Origin: Toxorhynchites rutilus septentrionalis
Taxonomy: Eukaryota > Arthropoda > Insecta > Diptera > Culicidae
DNA length: 64,000 nt
Direction of reading: 5' to 3'
NCBI RefSeq assembly: GCF_029784135.1
Contig: NC_073746.1
Location: 256,966,994-257,030,993 of the forward strand
Each line of letters begins with the position of its first letter. The stretch's first letter is position 1. This document shows, one piece after another, positions 34,201-45,361 of this stretch. The translations under genes were made by a program, and so were the position numbers. Below the pieces are notes generated by a model. That model saw only the letters and a program-made list of their open reading frames with translations, was not told the origin of the DNA and did not search any database.

Positions 34201-34407
34201 TTTTTAGGGCTACTATTTGAAGTTTCAAAAGAGTTAAACTAAAAGTTATCTTGAACCACACCGATGTTTGCCTGTGCCCCTAATAAAATATGGTTACGAT
34301 TAACGCTACAATGCATTGGTTACATAACGTATACATTGAGAAAATGAACTAATATCGGTTGGCGATAAATAAAAAAAAACTACGAAATATAAATAAATAA
34401 TTTTTTC

Positions 34408-34560
34408 CTTGAATCCTACCTTCATTGAGCCTTCCACAAAAATGCATCGATTACCTTAACAGTTTAGCCAGTTTGTCCCCAAAGCGCGAAGAAGTTTGTC
34501 ATCGTGAGGCACTTCGTGTCCGTCGAATATAGCCGATCCGGCGATATTCGCTTTTCTTCG
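34408..34560 (+). pseudogene. Short remnant of the 32265 transposase element
   Basis: The stretch from CTTGAATCCTACCTTCATTG to GCACTTCGTGTCCGTCGAAT matches 32199-32378 (CTTGAATCCTACGTTTATTA ... GCACTTCGTGTCCACCGGAT) with a small deletion. It covers the 5' leader and the HTH start only. Confidence 0.6.
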
Positions 34561-35089
34561 ATAAATTCCAATAACTGGTTCTAATTGAGGACTTGATTTT
34601 CAGGCATTCCATGCCAAACCGATGTAGTGGTTTGCAGATTTTTGCTAAAATTGGTAGTTTTACAAACCTGCCCATATTACCCGCATCGAAAAAAATGTTG
34701 TACTTTTCGGTCTATTTTAATTTCAGTAAAAAACATTGAAAAACACTGTTTTGTAAAATATTTGGCCAACTAGGTACAAAAACAGTATATTTAATTGCAA
34801 GAAACTGCATCAAAGTTTAGGGAAACATGTGTTTCCAAAGATATAATTGAAGTTCTTCTTTACATGTCCGTTTTACCCCCACCTCCCCTACGTGTGATGT
34901 TTTTATATGGAATTTAGCAGTAAACATCAGAACAACGTAAATAAACTTTGGAAAAAAACTAAAAGTTGGAGAAAAATCAAAAAATTGAGAACAAATCGTA
35001 ATTATTCATAGAAATCTCAGATTTTGATTCTCAGACTCAGATTTATTCAGAAACTAAACAACTTTTAGAACCATCCGCGTGCATGTTTT
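34561..35089. other. Non-coding; partial copy of the 14867 MITE end
   Basis: At 34611-34672, TTCCATGCCAAACCGATGTA followed by GTGGTTTGCAG and TTTTTGCTAAAATTGGTAG matches the terminal repeat of the MITE at 14867. The remainder is AT-rich without recognised features. Confidence 0.5.
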
Positions 35090-35610
35090 ATATGCAATTT
35101 ATTAAAGAAATCGAAAAGCGGTTCGATACTAAAGACGATGTTCTGAAAACTGCTCTATTGCTGGACGTTGCAAGGATTCAAGCTTTTCGTTTTTGCATGA
35201 AGTTTTACGGAACTTTCCATTCATAAAAAAATGCAATCAGCAGGAGTTGAAAAACGAGTTCCGGGAAATCAACCATAGAGTCTCTAGCGGAGATATAAAT
35301 GCCACGCCGAATACCAATGAAATCTGGGCGAAACTTCTGAATATAAAAGGATCAACAGGGGCTACGCTTTTCCTGTATTTAGGAGTTTCACCAATTTCTT
35401 TAACAACCCACATTTTTCGGAAACTGTTGGATTATTTTTTTTTGCATTGGATGTGAACGAAACAAAAGTGCGAAGAAGACAAGATTCGCTCACTATTGAT
35501 ATAATCCTGAAACCAAACCGTACAATGCAAATCGTGCAGGGTGTTTTAAAATCATATTGTGCAAAATGCTTACTTAAGTTTTCGCATACCATTTTTCGAC
35601 AGTAATGCGC
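35090..35610 (+). pseudogene. hAT-like transposase relic, C-terminal part
   Basis: One frame reads FIKEIEKRFDTKDDVLKTAL, another NFPFIKKCNQQELKNEFREI, then a weak EIWAKLLNIKGSTG. Next come an FRSFTNFFNNPHFSETV-like stretch and ALDVNETKVRRRQDSLTIDI with LKPNRTMQ. This follows the hAT C-terminal dimerisation layout (LxxEWREL, then FPxLxxFVxxLLxLPHSSAxVERxFS, then LNKTKxRNRL). The VERxFS motif is destroyed. It is the kind of protein whose middle part is at 1440-2028, but whether the two derive from one family copy is unknown. Confidence 0.6.
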
Positions 35611-35944
35611 GGTATAAAAACCTTGAAATGAATGAAATGGTTCAACAATGAAGATTCAATTAAAGAATATAAATTTCAATGATAAACATACCCAATTGAT
35701 TTATTTTGAAAAAAAAACTTTCAGAAACTGTCCGAAAGCACATGTCTTCATAACAATTTTATGTCCCTTTATCATGCGTTGATAAACCAGTTCTGGAATT
35801 AACTTATTATACTACCTTTTGGATTATTGTATCAATTATATTTTTGCGAGTCTAAATAAACATACTCTAGTAACTATCTAATCATCCATTACACCTTAAT
35901 GAATTGTATTTTTATCACATACTTTATACGCTAACGCTAGGTGC

Positions 35945-36115
35945 CACATGGATACAAATCAATCCCAATAGGAAGTATCCCATGTCGGGCACACGTACAG
36001 AGCACCGCTCGAGGTTAGTATGTTGTAAGCAAACATTGTCAAAATGTTGAACTCCCGGCCCCGTTAGGCTGACGCCATATGAGCCTTAATAAAAATATAT
36101 ATTTTGGATAAAAAT
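35945..36115 (+). mobile_element. Orphan 3' end of the 44775-47625 LINE family
   Basis: CCAATAGGAAGTATCCCATG, then CTCCCGGCCCCGTTAGGCTG and ACGCCATATGAGCCTTAATA match, in the opposite orientation, the 3' UTR of the large LINE (reverse strand around 44800-45005). It ends at TTTTGGATAAAAATAAATC. A severely 5'-truncated insertion is the usual outcome of LINE retrotransposition. Confidence 0.8.
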
Positions 36116-36436
36116 AAATCAAATCAATAATAACTATACCAATTAAGTATAATAAATCCAAGAATATGCTTAAAATTCGAATTGAACTTATAGTTATAGA
36201 AGTGTTATACAGATTTTCTAAGAAAAAATTAAGATAAAAAGATTTTGTCAGATCGAAAACACAGATTTTATTATGGTAACCCTGGTGAGCATCCCCATAA
36301 GTGCGGATATTTTCTCTTAATTTGTGTATTTAGAATCAAAATCCATTCATTAAGATATTAACTTTCGAAATCTTCCATTTTTACCACCCGAAACATTGTA
36401 ATAGGTATGCTGAGGCACCCCTAAATTGAAAGGTTA

Positions 36437-36452
36437 GACGTAGTCCTACGTC
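36437..36452. repeat. Palindromic terminus GACGTAGTCCTACGTC
   Basis: Exact 16-bp palindrome-like motif followed by poly-A. Read on the minus strand it gives GACGTAGGACTACGTCTAAC, the same first 20 bases as the left ends of the histone-bearing blocks at 56437 and 59566. It may be the left end of a minus-oriented member whose other end is at 31746-31761. Confidence 0.6.
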
Positions 36453-37665
36453 AAAAAAAAAACTCGAAACGATTAATTTGATTGAAATAAAGAATTAACT
36501 TTAAGTGAATGTTTCCGTTATCTTGAACGAAAGCAGACTAATATTCACCAACATAAAAAAAATTAAAATTGTTTTTTTTCAACTTCACAAATATCTCCTC
36601 TCCAACGACTTTCATCAATAAACGTTTCGCATCAAATCTCCCAGAAACGAGCGCTTATCTGGAGAACACATAAATATTTAATCTCTAATAAAACACCGGC
36701 CCGTGCTGCTCATCACCTTCACTCGCTAACACACTTTTTCAAAGCACTCCCCGGTTCAGGTTCCGCTTCCGCTTGTCGTTGCATGTCTCGGGCGCGCAAG
36801 CAAATCGCGGAACGACCCATACTGTGCCGCTCTCGTTTATGTATGCAAAATTAATACTTTTTCCAGCAGTCGAAGCACGTTCCTTTCTCCAGTCCGGGTC
36901 GCGATAAACTTATTCATGGAACACACCGGTGAGTGGTAAGCGGGGAAACGTTCCGCGAAAGTACCTGTCAACTTGAGATACTTGTTCAGAACCGTCCAGG
37001 CTGTATAGAATATTCAAATGAATGTGTTTGTTTGACTTTATGGAATCAAAGAGCAGTAAAAAACGAAAACGAAAGTGCGAAAAACGAGAACCGTACGCGA
37101 GTTCAACAGGTTTGTAAATTCTATGGAAAAAATATACGTTTGGAGGTGTACAATACACTATCATAGGAAGCCCTCTCAAATCCAGTAATGGAACGTTTCC
37201 GGAGCCTGGTAACTCCACCACCGTTGGCGATATTTGACAGCCAATGGGAGTTGGAGTTTCCGCGTGCCGAGCGTTAGTGCATCAGACTGCATGGCTATGA
37301 ATAGTGAGCTAGAGTATCATCAGTGCTATAACCATTTCTACCAGTGTTTCGAATGTGCAGTATTAAACCTTTGAACTCCCCTGTCTCCTATCATGGGATA
37401 TTGTAGTTCTAGCATACCACTCGGATGTCCCCTCTCATGGGACATTAGGGACATTAATTGAGAGCTCAGTCTAATCTGATGTGTCGAGTGGTTCATGAAG
37501 ATCTAACAATTGAGTGAATTGGTAAAGCTTTACTGTGTCAAAAATCCCCGCTCGCAAAGACATTTATTGTATAAAAAGAAAATAGTCAGAAATTCCACTA
37601 GAAGTTACTCATATATAGTAAATATCTGAAAACAAACCATGTTCTTTTATATTTCCACTAGCTGA
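36453..37665. other. No gene; GC-richer single-copy-like segment
   Basis: The segment 36690-37300 is GC-richer and repeat-poor, with CCAAT near 37240 and several CG-rich words, and could contain regulatory DNA. Small open frames (36910-37221 minus, 36933-37166 plus) overlap on opposite strands and match nothing known. Confidence 0.35.
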
Positions 37666-38260
37666 CCCGGCAAACTTCGTCCCGCCCAAAATTTGTTTTT
37701 GTTATCAATACCTTCAGACATTCACGCGCAAGTTCATGAGTCCAATCACAGAACTGTTCATTGATTGATCTTCTAATCGATCTCGTTGAATTTACCTTTT
37801 ACTAAAAAATTCCTAGTACTTCTACCAAAACTCATCATTATAATATGAGATTATTTTCAGACACAATTCTCGTTCAAGATTTTTCAACCACTTGCAAATA
37901 ACATGTTTCACCGTTACATGGAATAAATGTTTGAAACAGAAAATATGATAGAATAAAGACGAACCCCTCCCATCTTCTCCCCTTAGAGAGGGGGAGGAGT
38001 GTCCATTCACCATAGAAACGTTTCGTGCCCGCTAAAGTCTTCACATGCCAAATTTGGCCCCTTTTGCTTGATTAGTTTTCGAGTTATGCAGAAATTGTTC
38101 TCATTTGTATGACAGCCTAAGAAAGGGGGAAGGAGTGTCGAACCACCGAAAAAACGTTTATTGCACCCTAAAACCTTCACATGCCAAATTTGGTTTCATT
38201 TGCTTGAATAATTCTCGAGTAATGTAGAAATTTGTGTTTCATTTGTATGGCAATCACGGC
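37666..38260 (+). repeat. Dispersed element with AGCTGACCCGGCAAAC start and two tandem modules
   Basis: Begins ACTAGCTGACCCGGCAAACT. Two modules of about 140 bp follow (about 37970-38110 and 38112-38255). Each contains GGAGGAGTGTC or GAAGGAGTGTC, AACGTTT, CTTCACATGCCAAATTTGG, TTTGCTTGA and a CATTTGTATG word. A related end occurs inverted at 43810-43843 (GCAGAACAACGTTTGCCAGG then TCAGCT). Modular non-coding repeats of this kind are widespread in insects; the class is uncertain. Confidence 0.6.
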
Positions 38261-38479
38261 AATAAGGAACTAAAAGTGAGGCACAAACACGGAAAAAAAT
38301 TTGACATGAAAACTATGTTTTATCAATACAGAAATTGTTGTACTATCCATCTGTAAAAATTTAGCCCTTTTCAAAAAGTAGTTCTATTATTTTTCGAATA
38401 AGTCAAGTATGCAAAGTTGCTTGAATGACCAATGTCTTTACTCCCACAACATTTCACTGCTATCTGAGAGAGTGCTGCC

Positions 38480-40180
38480 AACGGCCAGTCGAGTTGGCAT
38501 GAAATTCGTCATATTTCACATTCCACATCAAAATTATCTTCTGACGACTTTCATAGCATATCAACACCAGCATTTTTCGGAGCAGAACTTGTCAATTTCT
38601 TAATCCCATTCAAAGTTATTGATGGCTTTTCACCCAAAAACTAACAAATACAAAAACTAACATGGTTTTGAAATACTCATATTATGTAGAGTCGAATATG
38701 CTCTTTCATATGCCACCGAGAAACATTTTTCATATTTGCCCCAGAAAGAACAACAAACAAAAGAAGAGGGCATATTTTTGGGGAAGAAATATCAATAACA
38801 TTGAGTAGAGCTGAGATATTGACAAATTCCGCATCGCAAAATGTTTGCCTTGGTATGTTCTAAAAGTCTTTTGAAGACAGTTTGCATGTACAATTTGAAA
38901 CATGAAAGTTGGAGCAAAAAAGCCGTTATCCTCTATACAAAAACGGTCTTCGACAAAGTTGTTACATATGATAGAGCGCTCAATTTAACGTTGTAAAAAA
39001 TTTCGATGAAATCAAAAATCTAATTTTCTTACCTTTATAGATAGAGGTAAACATAGTTCGAGAATGTTGTTGCCTTAGTTATCTTAAGCAACTTTGTAGA
39101 ACAAAGTTTTTTATATCTCTTGAAATAACCGATATAGTGAATTTTATCTAAGTTTATAGGGAAAACGGCTGTTTGCTCTAACTTCTACGATTCAAATTCT
39201 CCATGCAAACTGTCTTCAATAGACTTTTAGAACATACCAAGGCAAACATTTTGCGGTACGGAATTTGTTAATATCTCAACTCTACTCAATGTTATTGATT
39301 TTTCTAAACTTTTTCTGATTTTTAAATATGCTCTCTTCATTTGTTTGTTGTTTTATTATTTTTTCAATGAAATTGTTTAAAGAAAAGTTGTTATTTAAAT
39401 TAAAACTCAAATAATTTCCTATATTTAATTCTTTAACCAACATTTTGTAGTTCTTATAGTTTTTGAGTTAATTTTTTTTTTTTTTTGAAAAAAAGTTACA
39501 AAAATAACACTAAATTTCAAAAAAAAATCTCACTTGAAAACTATAAGACCTAAAAAATGTTACGTTGTTGTTCAGCGTAGTTTTTATGGAAACAATTTTT
39601 AATATTTCTTATGATAATAATAATGATAATGTTAATAACTTTGTCGTAGACAGTTTTTGTCTAGAGAATATATATCTTCCACAAAGTGGTTTGCTTTCTA
39701 TCTAAATTGCATGCATGGATGACAATGAAAAAATCGTGTTTTCTTGCTTTACCTTTTATATTCCAAATTCTACATCTATCTTCTATTCTACAAGTTATTT
39801 TCGGAAGACTTTTAGAGCTTATCAATACAAACATTTTGCGATGCAGAACTTGTCAACATCTCAATCCTACTCAAAGTTATTGATGTTTTTTTACCCAAAA
39901 ACTCATGATTTCATATTTAGTTTACTCAAATACAAAAAATAAAATAGTTTTTAAAATTTCACATTATGTAGTGTCAAGTATTCCCTTTCAAATGCTGCCA
40001 ATAAATAATTTTTATGTTGCCCCAGAAAGAATGAGAAACAAATGAAGAGAGCGTATTTTGGGGGGAGAAATATCAATAACTTTAAGTAGAGTTGATATAT
40101 TGACGAATTCTGCATCGCGAAATATTTGTCTAAGTAAGCTCTAAAAGTCTTCTTAATGCAATATTCTAATCTAGAAGTTT
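38480..40180. repeat. Foldback-like array of five inverted and direct modules
   Basis: One module is recognisable by ATCAATAACATTGAGTAGAG, then GCATCGCAAAATGTTTGCC and TTCTAAAAGTCTTTTGAAG. It occurs in plus sense at about 38795-38895 and 40068-40150 and in reverse sense at about 38530-38630, 39200-39300 and 39800-39890. Flanking words (TGCCCCAGAAAGAA with ATGAAGAGAG-type sequence) are also duplicated at about 38738 and 40018. No protein is encoded. The pattern indicates repeated inverted duplication, as in foldback elements. Confidence 0.7.
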
Positions 40181-40619
40181 GAAAAAAAAACAAAAACAAA
40201 TTTCTTCATATTTTATAAGCTTAGGCATTCAAGAATATACCTTAGAGAGGACTTTTCTAAAATTCTATTATTTACCGAGTTAGATCCATTTTAGTGATGC
40301 GGTATCTAACCTGGTACGGCCATAACAATTAACTTCAAACGCGTTTTTCTCGAAAATATTTTTTTCAAACTGGTGTACACGATATCTCAATTCCGAGTAC
40401 GTTTTTTTTGTTTCAGATAACCAGAAAAGCTGGAATCGTGTACGTCATGGCACAATTTTTTTTAACCTCCTCACTTCTTTAGCTTGTAACTATTCTAATT
40501 ATATTTTTTTGCAGTTTAATTTTTGTTTCATTGTTAAATGATAGATAAAAAAAATAATGATATGATGGATAGCAAAAATATTTTTTGTTTAATTTTTTCG
40601 GAGCTCGAAAAAACGACCG

Positions 40620-41400
40620 AAATTCATGACTCTACATTAGAATACCCCCTTAAACTTCCCAGCGATGATCAAATAGTTTATTCTGAACAGCAGTTACGAA
40701 AACCCAACATGATCGCAAAGAAGTTGAAAATGATCAAAACCGTCTGTGCAGTGCCTAAACGTTTGTCTGTTGCCCGGAAGACATCAAGACATCGAAGCGG
40801 TACAGTGGATCGGAAATTGCGACAGAATACCATGAAGGCTTTCAGGACGAATCCAAGACTTTCGATCTAGGATGTGGCCAACAAACTTGGTGCTGTTCGC
40901 AGTAGTCTACGGAATATACGCATGCGGTAGGTTTCTTCAATATCGGGCTATTAAAAATCTAACAAGACCGTTAAGCAAAACATTACGGCAAAAACGCGGG
41001 GCCCTGAAGCCGTATGACTTTATGTAGCCAGGGGTAGCCAACATGTAGTCAACTTTGGGAACGGATATAAACGAATGTCTGAAAACACGTGTATTGCCAT
41101 TCATAAGGTCCCACTGAGGCCCCGTCAAGTCGGATTTAACCAGTAGTAGTAAAATGTGGATAAAGCAGTAAATGTCATTGAGAAAGAGATGAACCTTCCA
41201 AGCCGCCCCTAGCTCTAAGCCGCCCCATCAAATCTAAACTGAAGGAGAGTGGAAGAATGGCTAGAAATGTACTTCAATGGTCAGATACAAATGAGGTTGA
41301 CCAGCAGCAGTTGTGCAGAAGTGGATAGCACGTATTTAACCGAAAGTTGGAATTTTTCATTCGCGAGGACTTAAAATCCCAAAGCTCATTTAAACTACAA
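40620..41400 (+). pseudogene. Tc1/mariner-superfamily transposase relic
   Basis: N-terminal HTH: NMIAKKLKMIKTVCAVPKRL, then SRHRSGTVDRKLRQNTMKAF and TNPRLSI, followed past a stop by DVANKLGAVRSSLRNIRMR and an NKTVKQNITAKTRGPEAV stretch. Further on, GYKRMSENTC is the shifted reading of DINECLKTRVLPFIRSH (41063-41113), then NVDKAVNVIEKEMN. It is the same family as the relics at 15445 and 17372. The DETYVK and PDLASCH catalytic regions are deleted. Several stops and frameshifts. Confidence 0.75.
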
Positions 41401-41664
41401 TAAATACAGAACATTTTCTTCTTTTAATGTTTCATAATAAATCAGACATATTCTGAGATATATTCGATTGAAAGCGTTCCGATTCTAAACTGGCACTTTA
41501 ATTGGAGTTTGGATGCTTACTTTGACACTTTACCGATCACCAATATTTGAACTGCATGCGCATGAACGACAGGCTGCTTAGTCGCAAATTCACACTGGCG
41601 CCGGTTTTGTTTCGCCCGAAAATATCTGTCCTTTTGCATGCTCTTATGCATCTAATACATAATA

Positions 41665-41835
41665 CATAATGTAATATAAAATTCTCGTGTTACGTGTTCG
41701 TGGTCAAACTGCTCAGAAACGACTTAACCGATTTTGATAAAATTATGCACAAAAAACTTGGTAGGCATGAGAATAGGTCGTAATCTATTTACGATACTGC
41801 TAGGATACCGATTACCATATATTGGGGTGGTCCTA
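41665..41835 (+). repeat. Helitron-like 5' sequence
   Basis: AATATAAAATTCTCGTGTTA followed by CGTGTTCGTGGTCAAACTGC, GAAACGACTTAACCGATTTT and AATAGGTCGTAATCTATTT resembles a conserved 5' portion of non-autonomous elements in many insects that I recall as Helitron-related. No Rep/helicase coding or 3' CTRR hairpin is visible here. The class is tentative. Confidence 0.35.
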
Positions 41836-41864
41836 CGCAGAAATAATTTTTTCTCTGATTATTT

Positions 41865-42649
41865 TTGACGTAGAACTACGTCTTTCAGGAAGAGTGCCAA
41901 ATCAGAAAACACGGTCACGATTTTATGAAATAAAGTCAATGTTAATAAACTTTTTGACCGTGAACGAATTCTCATGATTTGCATACCAATCAAGTCGGAT
42001 TTGTTTTCAAGATTTGTTTGATATGCTATACATTACAATCCGCTAATCTCTAAACGGTTTAAATTCATGAAAACTGGAAGAATTTTCTTTATCCCATGTA
42101 TTTGTTCTGCTGATTTGTGTCCTCACCCTACCCGTATTTTGAATGCTTATAACTCGAATGTATATAACACCTCGGAAAGATGAATCAGTGTGCCTGGGGG
42201 AATCCGTTTTGTCAAAACATGTAAGTCGGTGGTATTTTTTCCCACTGAGCTGTGTTTCCCTAACACGGACTTCAAAATTAATGTTCCTGGGGGAATCCGC
42301 TTTGCAAATACATGCAAGTCTGGGGTATTTTTTGGGGTTGAGTACCTAAAACGTAATTTTAAACTGAGAAACCTGGGAAAATCGTCATTTCAGATACTAG
42401 AGGTGAATGAACTTTCACGGTTCGAGAACTACGTAAACATGAGATGTGAAATAATTTCAGAGCGAAATGTAAAATACAATGATCGTTTAACAAATCTTCC
42501 GATCACATATTTTGGTAGTCCTAGGAATCAAATCAAACGTGAAAGGACGTTCATCAAATTTATTTGTAACGAAGAACATAATCTATTACAAAAATTTCGA
42601 TGCATTCTAAAATGATATTCGAAGTGGTAAACAAGTAGTTCTACGTCGA
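41865..42649 (+). mobile_element. Palindrome-ended element, short version (family of 48978-53905)
   Basis: Starts GACGTAGAACTACGTC (41867-41882) and ends TAGTTCTACGTC (42636-42647), so the ends are mutually inverted. The first 230 bp (GAGTGCCAAATCAGAAAACA, then ATTTGTTCTGCTGA) match the first 230 bp of the element at 48978. The last 60 bp, including AATGATATTCGAAGTGGTAA, match its last part. Inside, a unit of about 100 bp with CTGGGGGAATCCG is tandemly duplicated. An incidental 141-codon frame runs through the duplication; no known protein. Shared sequence seems to continue a little past the right palindrome. Confidence 0.7.
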
Positions 42650-43809
42650 AAATATGCGGTCGTGTCCTAGATACAACTCCTTACATTTTTTTCCTTAAAT
42701 TTTGCTCAAACCATATAAATAACTCCAAATTTTAACCTTCATTTCCTGTTTTTAATCACGATTTGAGTATTTTTTTATAAACAATATTCAAAAATTGACC
42801 CGTTGTTCGTTTTTCAAACAGAACGAATTGATTTACATTGTTGAATGACAGATGGCGCTACATCGAACTTTCATCCACACATGCGCAAGTAACCTCAAAG
42901 TCAGACGCATCGCCGTAGAGCTGAAAGCCTTTTTGAATGAGCACAATTAATTATTGAAATCTTCAAATCATACTTGCTCGGATTACAAAATGACAATCAC
43001 GATATTGTCATCAATTGTGATAAAACACGAGTCACAGAGCATGTGTATAGATTCAATTCGCAATCATTACTGGAATCATTTAAGACGATTGCACAATGGC
43101 GCGAGACATTGTGATTCGAAGAAAAAAAAACAATAATCTGGAATTCATTGTTGACACACTCCGTTGATACGACTCTCTTCGCGTTCTTTTTCAATGACAC
43201 TAACAACGCAGAACAACGCCATTCAAAGAAGTCGTTAGCTGTGCCAACAATTTCTGATCGAGATGTACGCGAAGGCAGAGAGCGAATGACTGCGATTCCT
43301 ACGACACAATCACCAAAAGCGATGTGAGGAAGAATACATTCACTTGCGAGACACTATCATGAACAAAGCCGACACAGTCTTTGCTATTACCAAGTCAAAA
43401 CGCAATGCATTATCATGATATTACAACGCGTGTGTTCAAACGTATAATGAAGTTCTTAATGAGCTTCATTACAACATTACACGTCTTCGGTCCCAAACGT
43501 TGTTCTCGGAAATTCCAAATATGCCTACTGATCTACTGCTCATCCGTATTTTCAAATCCGATCGACTCAGAATTACGCGAACGGATAGATTGCGATTGCG
43601 CTCAACTCAAGTCCAATCGAGGTGCATTTCTGTAAAATGAAAAATTCAATGGATTTTCGACTGGACTCAGCACGCTTTAAATACAAAAAATATCTCTTAA
43701 TATTATTATTAGCTCTTAGATCTACTATGTATAGATCGATAAAACATCCAAACACGCTTACAATACACTAATTTTTTTTATTAAACAAAAATTTTCACTA
43801 GAAAAAATG
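42650..43809. other. No recognised gene
   Basis: The open frames at 42954-43136 and 43381-43635 match no family I can name with confidence. The frame at 43381 lies in a GC-richer patch whose other frame reads VQTYNEVLNELHYNITRLRS, possibly a decayed gene, but no domain can be assigned. Confidence 0.3.
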
Positions 43810-43843
43810 TATATGGCAGAACAACGTTTGCCAGGTCAGCTCA
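43810..43843 (-). repeat. AGCTGACC-type element end, inverted relative to 37666
   Basis: On the minus strand this reads AGCTGACCTGGCAAACGTTG followed by TTCTGCCATA, the same end as at 37666 (AGCTGACCCGGCAAACTTCG). The distance of 6 kb and intervening unrelated repeats argue for separate copies rather than the ends of one element. Confidence 0.55.
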
Positions 43844-44774
43844 TACAGAATATAATGGAGTTTTCGAAACTGCCTTTCGTTTTGTGGTGCGGTCACTATT
43901 CACTGAATTATTTGTCATGAAAGACGAAGGGGTAATCAAACAAAATAAAACAACGCTATAAGGTTACCGGAGCAAGCTGAAATTCGGGGTAAGTTAAAAC
44001 GAAAACGATAACTTTTACTAGGAATGATGGATTGTCGCGATAAAAATATTTATAGTAAACATTTTCTTTCAACCCACCTTACGACAGTCATTACCAGATT
44101 ATTGGAATGCCTTAACGCAACCCGCGCCTTTGTTTACTTTTACTTGTTCCGTGAAATCAAAACAATCATTTTTGCACGCTGACTCCGAAAACACTGATTT
44201 TTTAAAAAATATCACTAGAATTGCAATTCAGGTAATCAAATAGAGATAAGCAAGTGTAGTAGTTTTGAAAACTGAACTAAAAAATCTTTCCGTTTAGCTC
44301 TGAGCATTTTAACTCCCACCATGTTTTTTTTCAATTCTGGGGTAAGTTGTAACCAGTTAAAATTGACTATTTTTTCAAACATTGCTGCAGATGCCCGACG
44401 TTATTTGTCGGTGATTGCTGTATGAATGAATGATGATAAATTAAAAAATAAGAATCATTCATATTTCGTTCTCCAGTATGTTCTACATAATTTATGAATA
44501 CACAGGCATGATACAAGTCAAATTTGTTAATTTTGCAATTAGTCGTTCAAATATTACGTAACGCAATGCGTTTTCTATTTTAGACTCCCTCTCCCCTACA
44601 TAACATGTAACAAATGGCCATTTGCATAAAAATGTTTAGATTTAGTTGGATTTATTTCTAAACAAATTTCTACTAGGCATCCCCTCCTCCCTTTCTGAGT
44701 ACGTTACATAATATGTGAATATTATTTGATCCATAAACCTCATTAGCGGCCGTTTGCGTCTAAAATAGTATTCT
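43844..44774. other. Non-coding, with scattered repeat fragments
   Basis: GGGGTAAGTTAAAACGAAAA at about 43987 and TGGGGTAAGTTGTAACCAGT at about 44339 are related words in the same orientation. ATTACGTAACGCAATGCG at 44555 and GTACGTTACATAATATGTG at 44699, with CCCTCTCCCC and CCCCTCCTCCC next to them, look like ends of a small MITE. No coding sequence. Confidence 0.35.
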
Positions 44775-45361
44775 TGATATTTTTTTTTATCCAAAATATA
44801 TATTTTTATTAAGGCTCATATGGCGTCAACCTGACGGGGCCGGGAGTTCAATATTTCGACAATGTTTGCCTTATAACTATGTTAGTAATATGTAACCGAT
44901 TACTCGCGGTTGGCTCGAGGTTAGTATTACAAGTGTTTTCGTAATTGTGATGCTGCTGTCTTCAATGATCTGTACCTGTGCCCGACACGGGATACTTCCT
45001 ATTGGGATGCAGCTGACCATTAATCAGCAACGCCCCCCTAGTCTGTACCCCATATCTAGCGTGGTGCGTCTTCTCGAGGAATCCAGGATAGAATGGTCAC
45101 TAGCCGGCGCAATCATCAGCTCGTGTAGAGTTGTCATGAGCGGTACAACCTTTGGCTTTTGTTGAATCATCAGTGGACTGCACAACCTTTGGCCCGTGTA
45201 TCTGTAAAGAGTGTGTGTATGTATTGCCGCGACTAAGTAAAAGTTTATAGATCGAATAGGAGGGATACGAAACAGGGACACAACGAAGGAAAAATCATTA
45301 AACGTTGACATCGGCGTTCCTGAGGAACAGGTATAGATGAAGCAGAAGATCAGGATCACGG

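Noticed and set aside
38480..40180. CRISPR-like array
   Set aside because: Modules alternate in orientation, are long and diverged and have no uniform spacers; the DNA is eukaryotic.
42190..42615. 141-codon open frame in the short palindrome-ended element
   Set aside because: It runs through a tandem non-coding repeat (the repeated CTGGGGGAATCCG unit gives repeated peptide words) and has no known domain.
37666..43843. A single 6-kb element bounded by inverted AGCTGACC ends
   Set aside because: The interior holds several unrelated elements and only one end is followed by the family modules, so separate copies are more likely.
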